Source: Actinomycetota bacterium
GTDB taxonomy: Bacteria; Actinomycetota; Actinomycetes; Nanopelagicales; Nanopelagicaceae
DNA length: 8,099 nt
Reading direction: 5' to 3'
Assembly (NCBI GenBank): GCA_009698975.1
Contig: WLPB01000037.1
Coordinates: 1 to 8,099, forward strand
Position 1 is the stretch's first letter. Each line of letters opens with the position of its first letter. The position numbers and the translations under genes are program-made. Under the pieces are notes generated by a model, which saw only the letters and a program-made list of their open reading frames with translations, was not told where the DNA came from and searched no databases. Below are positions 1 to 6,249 of this stretch, piece by piece.

Positions 1-678
1 ACAGGGTCACCGATTTCAATGCGACCTTGGGCCGAGTTCTTTCTTGAACGTGGTTTCACTATTTCGGTCCCCTTGCTTCCAGGGCACGGCACGAAAGGGA
101 TGGACCTCAATCATGTGAAATGGCAGGAATGGCCTGCCAAGGTAGAAGCTGAACTCGAATGGGCGCATTCTCAAGGTTTTACAGTCTTCATCTTTGGATT
201 ATCAATGGGTGGAGCAACTGCATTAAATGTGGCACTCGCTCACTCTTCGTCAATAGCAGGAATTGTCTTAGTCAATCCGATGGCTCATGTGAAATTTGTA
301 CCACCGCAGGTTGCCTGGTTCCTCTCTCGATTTAAGAAAGAGCGAAAGTCCGTCGGTGATGACATCAAAAAGCCTGGCGTAACTGAACATGGTTACGATG
401 TTCTGCCTGCGGTCGGTGCTTATCAGCTCATAAAAATGTTGAGTTATACAAGAAAGAGATTGCATGATGTAACGGTGCCGATGATGCTCTTTCATAGCAA
501 AGAGGATCACACGCTTCCAGTTTCGAATACGGAAATTATCATGAAAGGCACTGGTTCAATACAGAAGCAGCGAATCGAGCTACTCAATAGCTACCATGTC
601 GCAACTCTGGACTATGACGCGGACATTATTTTTGAAAACTCACGTCTATTCGTTGAATCCAGAAAGAACGGGAGATAA
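1..678 (+). CDS. Alpha/beta hydrolase (carboxylesterase / monoacylglycerol lipase type), 5' end outside window
   Basis: This is probably a cytoplasmic serine esterase acting on short acyl esters or monoacylglycerols. The reading frame is open to base 1 and reads TGSPISMRPWAE, which matches the part just after the HGFTGSP oxyanion motif of Est30-like carboxylesterases. The first visible ATG, at 19, is therefore internal and the true start lies upstream of the window. Numbering from that Met, the PGHGT motif is at 21-25, the nucleophile elbow GLSMGG at 60-65 (Ser62), the acid in KEDH (Asp163) and the catalytic His in NSYHVAT (His193). The triad is complete, so the enzyme is likely active. The 3' end is intact, ending at TAA. 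The HIT gene follows 8 bases later on the same strand, suggesting an operon. The fold assignment is firm; the substrate is not known. Confidence 0.88.
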   Translation, partial: TGSPISMRPWAEFFLERGFTISVPLLPGHGTKGMDLNHVKWQEWPAKVEAELEWAHSQGFTVFIFGLSMGGATALNVALAHSSSIAGIVLVNPMAHVKFVPPQVAWFLSRFKKERKSVGDDIKKPGVTEHGYDVLPAVGAYQLIKMLSYTRKRLHDVTVPMMLFHSKEDHTLPVSNTEIIMKGTGSIQKQRIELLNSYHVATLDYDADIIFENSRLFVESRKNGR

Positions 679-686
679 TTGCCCTT

Positions 687-1100
687 ATGAACGATTGCCT
701 TTTCTGCACAATCATCTCGGGTGATATCCCAGCTCGTAAAATATATGAAGATGATGAGTTTCTCTCTTTTCTCGACATCTTTCCAGCGAACAAAGGCCAT
801 TCGCTCGTTATTCCAAAAGCTCATCACCAGGATATTGAGTCGATCCCAGAGGAGCTCTATGCGGGCTTAGCTCTGCGGGCTAAGAGAGTCGCAGATATTT
901 TGTCAGAGAAATTATCCCCCGAAGGAGTGACGATTTTTCAGATGAATAAGAGCGCAGGTTGGCAGAGCGTTTTTCATATCCATTTCCATGTAATTCCTCG
1001 CTGGGAGGCAGATTCCCTGCATAAGCCATGGTCCATTGCGCCAGGAGTTGAATCAGAACTTGAAAGCGTTCAACAAATAATTGGTTTCCATCGAGGGTAG
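687..1100 (+). CDS. HIT family protein (histidine triad nucleotide hydrolase)
   Basis: This is a 137-residue histidine-triad protein, the usual length for bacterial Hint/HIT enzymes, which hydrolyse nucleoside phosphoramidates or adenylylated compounds in the cytoplasm. The N-terminal CLFC (Cys4, Cys7) is the zinc-binding pair of the Hint branch. FLDIFPANKGHSLVIPK at 28-44 is the typical core, and the triad HIHFHV at 97-102 carries His97, His99 and His101, followed by IPRW. The ATG at 687 gives a full-length N-terminus. A GGAG lies at 671-674, about 12 bases upstream, which is rather far. A GATAAT at 674-679 lies 7 bases before the ATG, so an extra leaderless start inside the hydrolase stop region is possible. 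The gene most likely shares a transcript with the upstream hydrolase. The family is certain; the physiological substrate is unknown. Confidence 0.93.
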   Translation: MNDCLFCTIISGDIPARKIYEDDEFLSFLDIFPANKGHSLVIPKAHHQDIESIPEELYAGLALRAKRVADILSEKLSPEGVTIFQMNKSAGWQSVFHIHFHVIPRWEADSLHKPWSIAPGVESELESVQQIIGFHRG

Positions 1101-1127
1101 CTACTCCGTTATTTCACTTCGACGCTT

Positions 1128-1133
1128 TAAGAT
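1128..1133 (+). promoter_or_regulatory. Putative -10 box for a leaderless transcript of the methyltransferase gene
   Basis: TAAGAT fits the TANNNT -10 pattern and is followed by 6 bases (ttcaat) and then the ATG at 1140, so transcription would begin at the start codon. No Shine-Dalgarno sequence precedes this ATG. I see no convincing -35 box. The same arrangement recurs at four other genes in this window, which strengthens the call. Confidence 0.5.
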
Positions 1134-1139
1134 TTCAAT

Positions 1140-1898
1140 ATGAGAAACCCGCTCGAAGCTGCCGGACTTGTTCTTTCGCTGATACTGCTGATTTACATTC
1201 TTGCTATGCAACGCAAAATGGCGATACGTATCAACAGTCTTTCTAAGCAGATGAGTAAGGAGATTAAGGGTCAGGGCGCCGCAATCAAGGGCGAACTCGG
1301 CCATCACTATCATCAGGTAGAAGCGCTCGAACAATTACTTCCGACTCTGAAGTTGTCAGCAACTCTTCCGCCATCTCGTGGCTGGGCAGCATCGCCCGAT
1401 TTTCTTTTGACACTCTCTTCCATTGTTCGAAAGAGTAAGCCAAAGCTCGTCGTAGAACTTGGTTCAGGAGTCTCGACTCTGGTCGCGGCTAAATCAGGAG
1501 CGAAGCGCATCATTAGTCTCGATCACTCTATTGAGTTCGGCGAAGCGACCCGAGAAATGTTGAAAGAGCACAAGGTAACTGGAGCTCAAATTCGCATCAA
1601 TGAACTTCTCACTTACCCTGCGGGATACAAGTGGTATTCACCTGAGGCGCTGATTGGAATAAAGAACATTGATCTACTTGTCATTGATGGTCCACCGAGC
1701 TCTATCAATCCCGACGCCCGGTACCCAGCGCTCGAGCATCTCTTGCCACTCTTGTCTAAACGCGCAACCGTGCTTTTAGATGATGCCAATCGAGACGATG
1801 AGAAGAAATTGGCCGAAGCATTTGCCGCCGCAATGCCACACCATAAACTCACCTTTTTACGCCACGAAAAAGGTACCGCTCTTATTTCTCCGCGCTAG
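1140..1898 (+). CDS. Membrane-anchored class I SAM-dependent methyltransferase
   Basis: The protein has 252 residues. Residues 8-22 form one hydrophobic helix, followed by a charged, helix-prone linker at about 25-70, so the catalytic domain is probably tethered to the inner face of the membrane. The Rossmann methyltransferase domain covers about 84-250. Motif I is VVELGSGVST (104-113), with Glu106 and the glycine loop for S-adenosylmethionine. An acidic residue ends strand 2 in ISLDHS (Asp128). VIDGPP at 181-186 and LLDDANRDDE at 212-221 are typical of the Methyltransf_24 type. The acceptor cannot be told from sequence. The gene probably has its own leaderless start and overlaps the amidotransferase gene tail-to-tail by 17 bp. 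The family call is firm; the membrane anchor is well supported but its topology is inferred. Confidence 0.85.
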   Translation: MRNPLEAAGLVLSLILLIYILAMQRKMAIRINSLSKQMSKEIKGQGAAIKGELGHHYHQVEALEQLLPTLKLSATLPPSRGWAASPDFLLTLSSIVRKSKPKLVVELGSGVSTLVAAKSGAKRIISLDHSIEFGEATREMLKEHKVTGAQIRINELLTYPAGYKWYSPEALIGIKNIDLLVIDGPPSSINPDARYPALEHLLPLLSKRATVLLDDANRDDEKKLAEAFAAAMPHHKLTFLRHEKGTALISPR

Positions 1899-2595
1899 CT
1901 TTTAGTACTGCTCGGCCCCAGTTTTGAATCAACGGCTTCCATGAAGCGACCAGAGCTGGCTCGGCGATCCTGATTGAGTCAGAAACTTTTTGCAATCCGA
2001 AACTCTTGAATGCGTTATCTGGTTTCTCTTCCCACAATGCGACAATAGATGCATCTGCTTCTGGGTGACATTGAATCCCATAGCTGAGATCCGCAACCTT
2101 AAAAATTTGAGTAGGGCAGGTATCGCTCTTCGCTAGGAGTGTTGCCCCTGGCGGCAGAACAGAAACATAGTCTTCATGCCACTGCGTAGAGAGTGTGCTC
2201 TCGCCAACATTCATAATCTCATCCGAAGCTACCTGGGAAATTTCGTAAATACCAATCTCATTTGAATCTAATCGCGAGACTCTTCCACCTAACGCCGCAC
2301 CAAGAAGCTGTGCACCGAGACAAATCCCGATTACCGGAGTTCCTGCGGCGACAGTTTTTTGGATAAGGGCGCGCTCTGCAGCGAGCCATGGAGCAACTAG
2401 ATCATCCAGGGCTCCCATCGCGCCACCCAGTGGAATGAGAGCACTGATGTGAGGGGGCAACTCTTCCGGGATTGCCTCGCCAGCGAATGCCTTAATAGTT
2501 TTGATTTCAAAACCGAGTTCACTTAGCCAAGAAGACATCAAGTGCGGTGGATCGGTGAGGTAGTTTTGAATAAAGAGCACTGTCGCTTTGGGCAT
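1882..2595 (-). CDS. Class I glutamine amidotransferase (GATase1) domain protein
   Basis: This is a stand-alone glutaminase-type domain of 237 residues, related to the GuaA-like amidotransferases that release ammonia from glutamine for transfer to another substrate. The nucleophile elbow is GICLGAQLLG (90-99, Cys92) and the second catalytic pair is in YGIQCHPEAD (His177, Glu179), so the Cys-His-Glu triad is complete. The segment TQWHEDYVSVLPPGATLLA (137-155) is typical of the GMP-synthase-like subgroup rather than of PabA or TrpG. The frame is open further up to an ATG at 2640, but I choose the Met at 2595. The product then begins MPKATVLFIQ, where strand 1 of the fold should start, and a -10 box lies exactly 6 bases before it. 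No synthase partner is next to it. Some relatives act on gamma-glutamyl compounds, which is possible here but not shown. Confidence 0.86.
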   Translation of the reverse strand: MPKATVLFIQNYLTDPPHLMSSWLSELGFEIKTIKAFAGEAIPEELPPHISALIPLGGAMGALDDLVAPWLAAERALIQKTVAAGTPVIGICLGAQLLGAALGGRVSRLDSNEIGIYEISQVASDEIMNVGESTLSTQWHEDYVSVLPPGATLLAKSDTCPTQIFKVADLSYGIQCHPEADASIVALWEEKPDNAFKSFGLQKVSDSIRIAEPALVASWKPLIQNWGRAVLKASAEK

Positions 2596-2601
2596 TTGCG
2601 A

Positions 2602-2607
2602 AGTATA
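2602..2607 (-). promoter_or_regulatory. Putative -10 box for a leaderless amidotransferase transcript
   Basis: On the minus strand this reads TATACT, five of six bases matching TATAAT. Six bases (tcgcaa) separate it from the ATG at 2595, which would place the transcription start on the A of the start codon. There is no ribosome binding site. A TTGACC lies further upstream at 2635-2640, but the 27-base spacing is too long for a normal -35/-10 pair. Confidence 0.55.
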
Positions 2608-2692
2608 GAACCGTGATGAGAAGCACGGACGACTGGTCAAGGGTGTTTTCAGTGAGGCGTTTATGGCAGAATTTGGGAAAGCTAGAAACTAA

Positions 2693-2699
2693 AGGGGAG
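2693..2699 (+). promoter_or_regulatory. Ribosome binding site of the zinc-ribbon gene
   Basis: AGGGGAG ends 4 bases before the ATG at 2704. It is purine-rich and fixes the start, in contrast to the neighbouring genes that lack such a site. I see no clear promoter in the 108-base divergent gap upstream (2596-2703). Confidence 0.6.
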
Positions 2700-2703
2700 T
2701 CAG

Positions 2704-3717
2704 ATGCAACAGTGTCCGAACTGTCGTGAACTCGTTGAGCTAGCTAATCGCTTCTGTTCATCGTGTGGTGCCCCAATGCCCGTTCCTACACCGGTTCAAA
2801 TGATGCCGCCAGCACCCATACAGAATTTTCCTCTTCCTCCGTACGTTCCGCCTTTCGTAAAAGAGCCGCGGAAAAAAATGTCAGGCAGAACTAAAAAGGT
2901 TATCGCAGGCGTGCTCTCACTCATCATGGTTGGGTCAATTGCCGGTGTTGTAGTTGTTCGCGCTAACGCTCCAAAGATATTTGCCGAAACACTGAGCGCA
3001 GATGAAATCCGCCAAGTTTCTGCTCGAGTCTGCGATTTTGTGCTCAGCGACATCCAGTACACATCCGATTTCCTTTTTGCAGAAGTCGTTCCATCAAGAA
3101 TCCGTTCTCTCAACAATGTGACAGATGACTATTGGGATACTAAGGATTTCAAAGCTAAGAACAACAGTTGGTTTTATCGTGACTCTTCATATGACATCTT
3201 GCAAAGCAAAATATCTCTAAGTATCGAAAATAATTCACAGGGGTTATTCGATAGATTCGTTGAGGGAAAGTACTCTGGTGCCTACACAAAAAATATGGTG
3301 CAGTGGAATTCTGATCTCTTCTATATAGCTACGAGTGACTGTAACTTCACGAGAACACTAGATACGCTGCTCAACTATGACAGTGCTCTAGCAGAAGCAA
3401 AGGAGGTCTTGGCAAACGCTCCGTGGTACCCAAGAGGTTTCAGCGAGTTCTCTGAATTTCCAGGATTTGCATACAAGAATTCTGGCGGATATTGCTCGTA
3501 CTCATTCGGGTCTTGTGCTAAGTTTAAAATCATTTCCAACACTAGCTGCGCATCAAACCTATACATTCAAGCTAATTTGAATTCAGGAGGATCGGTTATT
3601 GATTGGGGTAACGATTCAGTCTCTATAGGGGCTTATCAAATGGCTGATATCGAAATCTATTTCAGTAGCGAACGATCAGGAACATACGAAATTACCACCA
3701 TTAATTGCCGGCCCTGA
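2704..3717 (+). CDS. Zinc-ribbon, single-pass membrane protein with cysteine-containing outer domain
   Basis: The protein has 337 residues and unknown function. It begins with a zinc ribbon, CPNC at 4-7 and CSSCG at 18-22 (Cys4, Cys7, Cys18, Cys21). A proline-rich linker (24-55), a basic stretch (KEPRKKMSGRTKK, 53-65) and one membrane helix (about 66-86) follow. The basic side suggests the zinc ribbon is in the cytoplasm and residues 87-337 are outside. The outer part holds six cysteines (110, 213, 264, 271, 282, 335), an even number that could pair as disulphides, and is rich in Asn, Ser and aromatic residues. The region coding for the start of the outer domain is AT-rich (40 G+C in 3121-3240 by hand count, about 33%) compared with 32 of 60 at 1441-1500. 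The kinase gene starts 17 bases after its stop, so the two are probably cotranscribed. I do not recognise the outer domain. Confidence 0.82.
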   Translation: MQQCPNCRELVELANRFCSSCGAPMPVPTPVQMMPPAPIQNFPLPPYVPPFVKEPRKKMSGRTKKVIAGVLSLIMVGSIAGVVVVRANAPKIFAETLSADEIRQVSARVCDFVLSDIQYTSDFLFAEVVPSRIRSLNNVTDDYWDTKDFKAKNNSWFYRDSSYDILQSKISLSIENNSQGLFDRFVEGKYSGAYTKNMVQWNSDLFYIATSDCNFTRTLDTLLNYDSALAEAKEVLANAPWYPRGFSEFSEFPGFAYKNSGGYCSYSFGSCAKFKIISNTSCASNLYIQANLNSGGSVIDWGNDSVSIGAYQMADIEIYFSSERSGTYEITTINCRP

Positions 3718-3734
3718 GGCGAAAGAAAGCTGAG

Positions 3735-4706
3735 ATGACAATCACCTTTTTTGAGCAGTCTGAAGAGATTGTGATCAAGGAATTAGAGTCCTTTTCGTTT
3801 CAGATTCTTAGTAGATATCCAATCGAGATCAAGTCTGCCGTCTCCATTAACTACGAGTACAACGCCACTCTGAAGATTGAAGCGAATTCGGGCGAATTGT
3901 TTGCCCTTCGAATTAATACAAATTCACCTCGTACTCCAGAGAACCTCAAGGCAGAGATTGCCTGGGTGCGTCATTTAGCAGCTGATGGGCGCGTGGCGGT
4001 GCCACAACCAATCCAAAACCTTCAGGGTGAATTCCATACATCAATCCTTCACGATATATCTGGACGAATGTTTCATTGTGTTCTGTACTCATGGATAGAA
4101 GGAAATGAACTAGAAGACGAACCAACGAACGAGCAATTAATTGCTTTAGGTGCAGCCATGGCAACAATGCACCTCATCGCGCGAAACTTCACGCTACCTT
4201 CTGGAGCCGCTCTGCCTACATTCGATGATGCGCTGTGGTGGACAGAGGACTTCCTGCTCAGCAAAAAGAGTGCGTTAGATGCCGAGGCAAAATCGCTAAT
4301 CTCTCAGGCCTTATCCACCATCAAGGCCGGAGTAGATAAACTCTATGTAGATTCCAAGCCAGTACTGATTCATGCGGATATGCACGGCGGAAATGTCTTG
4401 TGGCATGAAGGAAGTCTCTCGGTGATTGATTTTGATGATTCTGGTTTTGGACTTCCGTTGCAGGATGTTGCGACTGCTATGTATTACCTGGATACACCAG
4501 AACAGGATGCTGCGTTCAGAGAAGGCTACGAATCTATCGCGCCTATCCCTGAATGCTCTGAAAAAGAGATGAAGATGCTCTTCTTGCAACGGCGAATTAT
4601 TCTTTTAAATTATCTCTATGAGACTTCAAATTTAGAACACAAGTCAATGATTCCGAAGTATCAAGAGGAGACTCTGCGAAGAATTAGAGCCTACTTAGAC
4701 ATCTGA
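3735..4706 (+). CDS. APH/RdoA-fold phosphotransferase (small-molecule or protein kinase)
   Basis: This 323-residue cytoplasmic kinase belongs to the aminoglycoside phosphotransferase/RdoA (SrkA, YihE)/homoserine kinase II superfamily. The catalytic loop is IHADMHGGN (212-220), with His213, Asp215 and Asn220 in the HxDxxxxN pattern. The metal-binding IDFDDSG (231-237) supplies Asp232 and Asp234. The hinge-like YSWIEGNEL at 118-126 is also typical. The strand that usually carries the ATP-contacting Lys reads FALRIN (57-61 region) with Arg59. I chose the ATG at 3735, preceded by GAAAG five bases upstream. The frame extends to a TTG at 3705, but that would overlap the upstream gene and add an unconserved-looking ten residues. 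The substrate is unknown. The call as an APH-fold kinase is firm; there is no basis for calling it an antibiotic-resistance gene. Confidence 0.87.
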   Translation: MTITFFEQSEEIVIKELESFSFQILSRYPIEIKSAVSINYEYNATLKIEANSGELFALRINTNSPRTPENLKAEIAWVRHLAADGRVAVPQPIQNLQGEFHTSILHDISGRMFHCVLYSWIEGNELEDEPTNEQLIALGAAMATMHLIARNFTLPSGAALPTFDDALWWTEDFLLSKKSALDAEAKSLISQALSTIKAGVDKLYVDSKPVLIHADMHGGNVLWHEGSLSVIDFDDSGFGLPLQDVATAMYYLDTPEQDAAFREGYESIAPIPECSEKEMKMLFLQRRIILLNYLYETSNLEHKSMIPKYQEETLRRIRAYLDI

Positions 4707-4780
4707 GCAAAGCAGAGGCGATTTTCTTCAAAATAAGCTTTCTGAATTCGGATTTCACAGAGTTTTCATAGCCTTTAACC

Positions 4781-4810
4781 GTGACGAAGAGGTCTGTGCG
4801 GGTCTACATT
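4781..4810 (+). promoter_or_regulatory. Weak candidate promoter upstream of the sulfotransferase-like gene
   Basis: GTGACG at 4781-4786 and TACATT at 4805-4810 are 18 bases apart, and would start a transcript near 4817 with a leader of about 43 bases ending in the AGGAGG site. The rest of the 153-base gap (4707-4859) shows no hairpin with a T-run and no other structure that I can support. Confidence 0.28.
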
Positions 4811-4845
4811 TCAACCAAGAAAAGGCAGAAAGAGCTGTTTTTAAG

Positions 4846-4851
4846 AGGAGG
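4846..4851 (+). promoter_or_regulatory. Perfect Shine-Dalgarno site (AGGAGG)
   Basis: AGGAGG lies 8 bases before the ATG at 4860 and 5 bases before an in-frame GTG at 4857. The spacing favours the ATG. This is the strongest ribosome binding site in the window. Confidence 0.75.
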
Positions 4852-4859
4852 ACATAGTG

Positions 4860-5414
4860 ATGTACAAAAACGTTTTTGTCCTAAGTCCAGGAAGGTCGGG
4901 CTCTAAGACTTTTATTGAAGCCTCATCACACCTGAGTAACTACACAGCTGCACATGAATCCCTCGCATCTCAACTGGGTGATCAGAGATTTGCTTATCCT
5001 GCGCACCACATTGAAGCGGATAATCGACTCACTTGGTTCACTGGCCAGATAGCAGATCGTTTCCCTGACGATGTGTTGTATGTGCATCTCATAAGAAACT
5101 TTGATGCAACGGTTGATAGCTTTCATCATCGCCTACAGAACAGCACCTATCGAGCCTCCATTATGAGCGCTTTTGCACACGGAATTGTGATGAAGCCGGG
5201 GGATTGGAGAGAAGATCAGCATCGCGATCTGGCTGCTTTCTATGTGAAAACGGTGAAGTCAAATATAGATCTCTTCCTCAAGGACCGTCCGCATCACATT
5301 GTGCATCTTGAAGATGGCGGCGAGAGCTTCAATGAATTTCTAAAACTGATTAGCGCAGAGGGTGATTTAGTGAAGGTGCGTTCCACCTGGCTTGAAGTTC
5401 ATAACGCTCGATAA
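4860..5414 (+). CDS. Small sulfotransferase-like P-loop protein
   Basis: The product has 184 residues and resembles the PAPS-dependent sulfotransferase fold. The N-terminal strand and loop VFVLSPGRSGSKTF (5-18) match the 5'-phosphosulfate-binding loop. YVHLIRNFDATVDSFHHR (74-91) matches the 3'-phosphate site, with Arg79 and Ser87 eight residues apart, as in known sulfotransferases. A GDWR at 114-117 loosely recalls the conserved GDWK. At 184 residues it is shorter than most sulfotransferases (usually about 250 or more), so it may be a minimal enzyme or a related P-loop protein with another role. The start is ATG 4860, with GTG 4857 as an alternative one codon longer. It is cytoplasmic, with no signal peptide or membrane helix. 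The acceptor is unknown. No PAPS synthesis genes are in the window. Confidence 0.75.
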   Translation: MYKNVFVLSPGRSGSKTFIEASSHLSNYTAAHESLASQLGDQRFAYPAHHIEADNRLTWFTGQIADRFPDDVLYVHLIRNFDATVDSFHHRLQNSTYRASIMSAFAHGIVMKPGDWREDQHRDLAAFYVKTVKSNIDLFLKDRPHHIVHLEDGGESFNEFLKLISAEGDLVKVRSTWLEVHNAR

Positions 5415-5450
5415 GCAGATGATGGAGGTATGGAGCTCTATTGCTTTGGG

Positions 5451-5999
5451 TTACCAACGGTTTGCGCAAAACGAAGTGAATAAGTAGACCTCTTCGTTAA
5501 AGATTGTCAGATGAACGGTCCCAGAGGGTGAAGAAGTTAGAACTCCTTTGATAAGTCTTTGGTTAGACTCTTGCAGCTCATAAGTGCGGCCTTGGGGAGT
5601 CTTGCCGGCGAATAACCACTCACCTTTGTCATCACGAGAGACATTCGGAGCAACCCAAGTTTCGATTCGTGTAATTGAATCCAAGTCTGGTTTAAAGCGC
5701 CATTGAATGTCTTTTTCAATCAAAGTCATGATGCAGGATTCTGAAATATTTTTATCGACCGTACCTGGATAAGTCGCATTTAGCGCCGTGTTGAAACCGT
5801 CTTCCGAACTATTGGCGAATTCGCGGTTTAATGAAAGATAATGTTCTTCAATCTGTAGTAAATCAACCTTTTTCTCTGCCGCTTTGACTGCCGCTTCGGT
5901 CGCGGAATTAACAACATTGCGGGCAGCCCCTGCTCTGATTCCGCATCCTGACAACATCAATATGACGGCTAAACAGGAAACAACTTTCGAAATTCGCAT
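5451..5999 (-). CDS. Lipoprotein of unknown function
   Basis: The 182-residue protein starts with a lipoprotein signal: basic residues (Arg2, Lys5), a hydrophobic core (6-16) and the lipobox LSGC with the lipidated Cys19. The mature protein would be anchored on the outer face of the cytoplasmic membrane. After the Cys comes an Ala- and Lys-rich, probably helical stretch (22-52), then a mixed domain containing two cysteines (89, 178) that could form a disulphide. I recognise no family. It runs toward the sulfotransferase-like gene with 36 bases between the two stops and no clear terminator. The ATG at 5999 has no ribosome binding site but has a -10-like TACATT five bases before it. Confidence 0.82.
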   Translation of the reverse strand: MRISKVVSCLAVILMLSGCGIRAGAARNVVNSATEAAVKAAEKKVDLLQIEEHYLSLNREFANSSEDGFNTALNATYPGTVDKNISESCIMTLIEKDIQWRFKPDLDSITRIETWVAPNVSRDDKGEWLFAGKTPQGRTYELQESNQRLIKGVLTSSPSGTVHLTIFNEEVYLFTSFCANRW

Positions 6000-6004
6000 A
6001 CTGA

Positions 6005-6010
6005 AATGTA
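6005..6010 (-). promoter_or_regulatory. Putative -10 box for a leaderless lipoprotein transcript
   Basis: The minus strand reads TACATT, followed by five bases (tcagt) and the ATG at 5999. There is no purine-rich site between box and start. I see no good -35 match. Confidence 0.42.
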
Positions 6011-6079
6011 CAACTTTGTCCGCAGTGTATGACGTTGATGACCATTCAGAACTAAAATAACTAGCTGATCTTCATTTAT

Positions 6080-6099
6080 CTGAAATAGTTGATATTCAG
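6080..6099 (-). terminator. Weak hairpin downstream of tRNA-Val
   Basis: Arms 6080-6087 and 6093-6099 pair as CTGAA(A)TA with TATTCAG around a five-base loop, with one bulged base. It lies 18 bases past the tRNA-Val 3' end in the direction of transcription. There is no T-run directly after it, so it may only be a processing or pause structure. Confidence 0.22.
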
Positions 6100-6116
6100 G
6101 TATAGGGATCTCTAAG

Positions 6117-6188
6117 TGGACGATACTGGGATCGAACCAGTGACCCCCACAATGTCAATGTGGTGCTCTACCGCTGAGCCAATCGTCC
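6117..6188 (-). tRNA. tRNA-Val (GAC)
   Basis: The gene folds into a full cloverleaf of 72 bases. The acceptor GGACGAT pairs with ATCGTCC (7 bp), the D arm is GCTC/GAGC, the anticodon stem is CCACA/TGTGG with loop TTGACAT giving anticodon GAC, and the T arm is ACTGG/CCAGT around TTCGATC. The discriminator base is A. The 3' CCA is not encoded, so it must be added after transcription. It is the last member of the Gly-Cys-cupin-Val row and lies 58 bases beyond the cupin stop. Confidence 0.97.
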
Positions 6189-6219
6189 TAGGTATGTACA
6201 GCTATTAAATTGTGTTGAT

Positions 6220-6249
6220 AGTATACCTGATAGAAATAGCGCTGGTCTA
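6220..6249 (-). promoter_or_regulatory. Candidate promoter for tRNA-Val
   Basis: On the minus strand, TAGACC (6249-6244) and TATACT (6225-6220) are separated by 18 bases. The start would fall near 6213, about 25 bases before the mature tRNA-Val 5' end. The -35 element contains the TAG stop codon of the cupin gene. It suggests that tRNA-Val can be made independently of the upstream tRNA and cupin genes. Confidence 0.45.

Noticed and set aside
1882..2595. The amidotransferase as the missing PabA partner of PabB
   Set aside because: Its sequence resembles stand-alone GuaA-like amidotransferases, it is longer than PabA and more than 4 kb away on the other strand.
2596..2640. N-terminal extension of the amidotransferase to an ATG at 2640
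   Set aside because: The extra 15 residues precede the first strand of the fold, and the -10 box TATACT lies within this stretch, 6 bases before the ATG at 2595.
2796..3116. Minus-strand open frame of 106 codons opposite the zinc-ribbon gene
   Set aside because: It has no recognisable domain and is explained as the shadow of the proline-rich and membrane segments on the other strand.
3705..3734. TTG start of the kinase at 3705
   Set aside because: It would overlap the zinc-ribbon gene and give an arginine/lysine-rich extension with no family support. The ATG at 3735 is better placed.
3735..4706. Kinase as an aminoglycoside-resistance gene
   Set aside because: Only superfamily motifs are present, and the housekeeping-like context gives no support for resistance.
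6080..6099. Strong rho-independent terminator after tRNA-Val
   Set aside because: The stem is AT-rich with a bulge and lacks a following T-run, so it is listed only as a weak hairpin.
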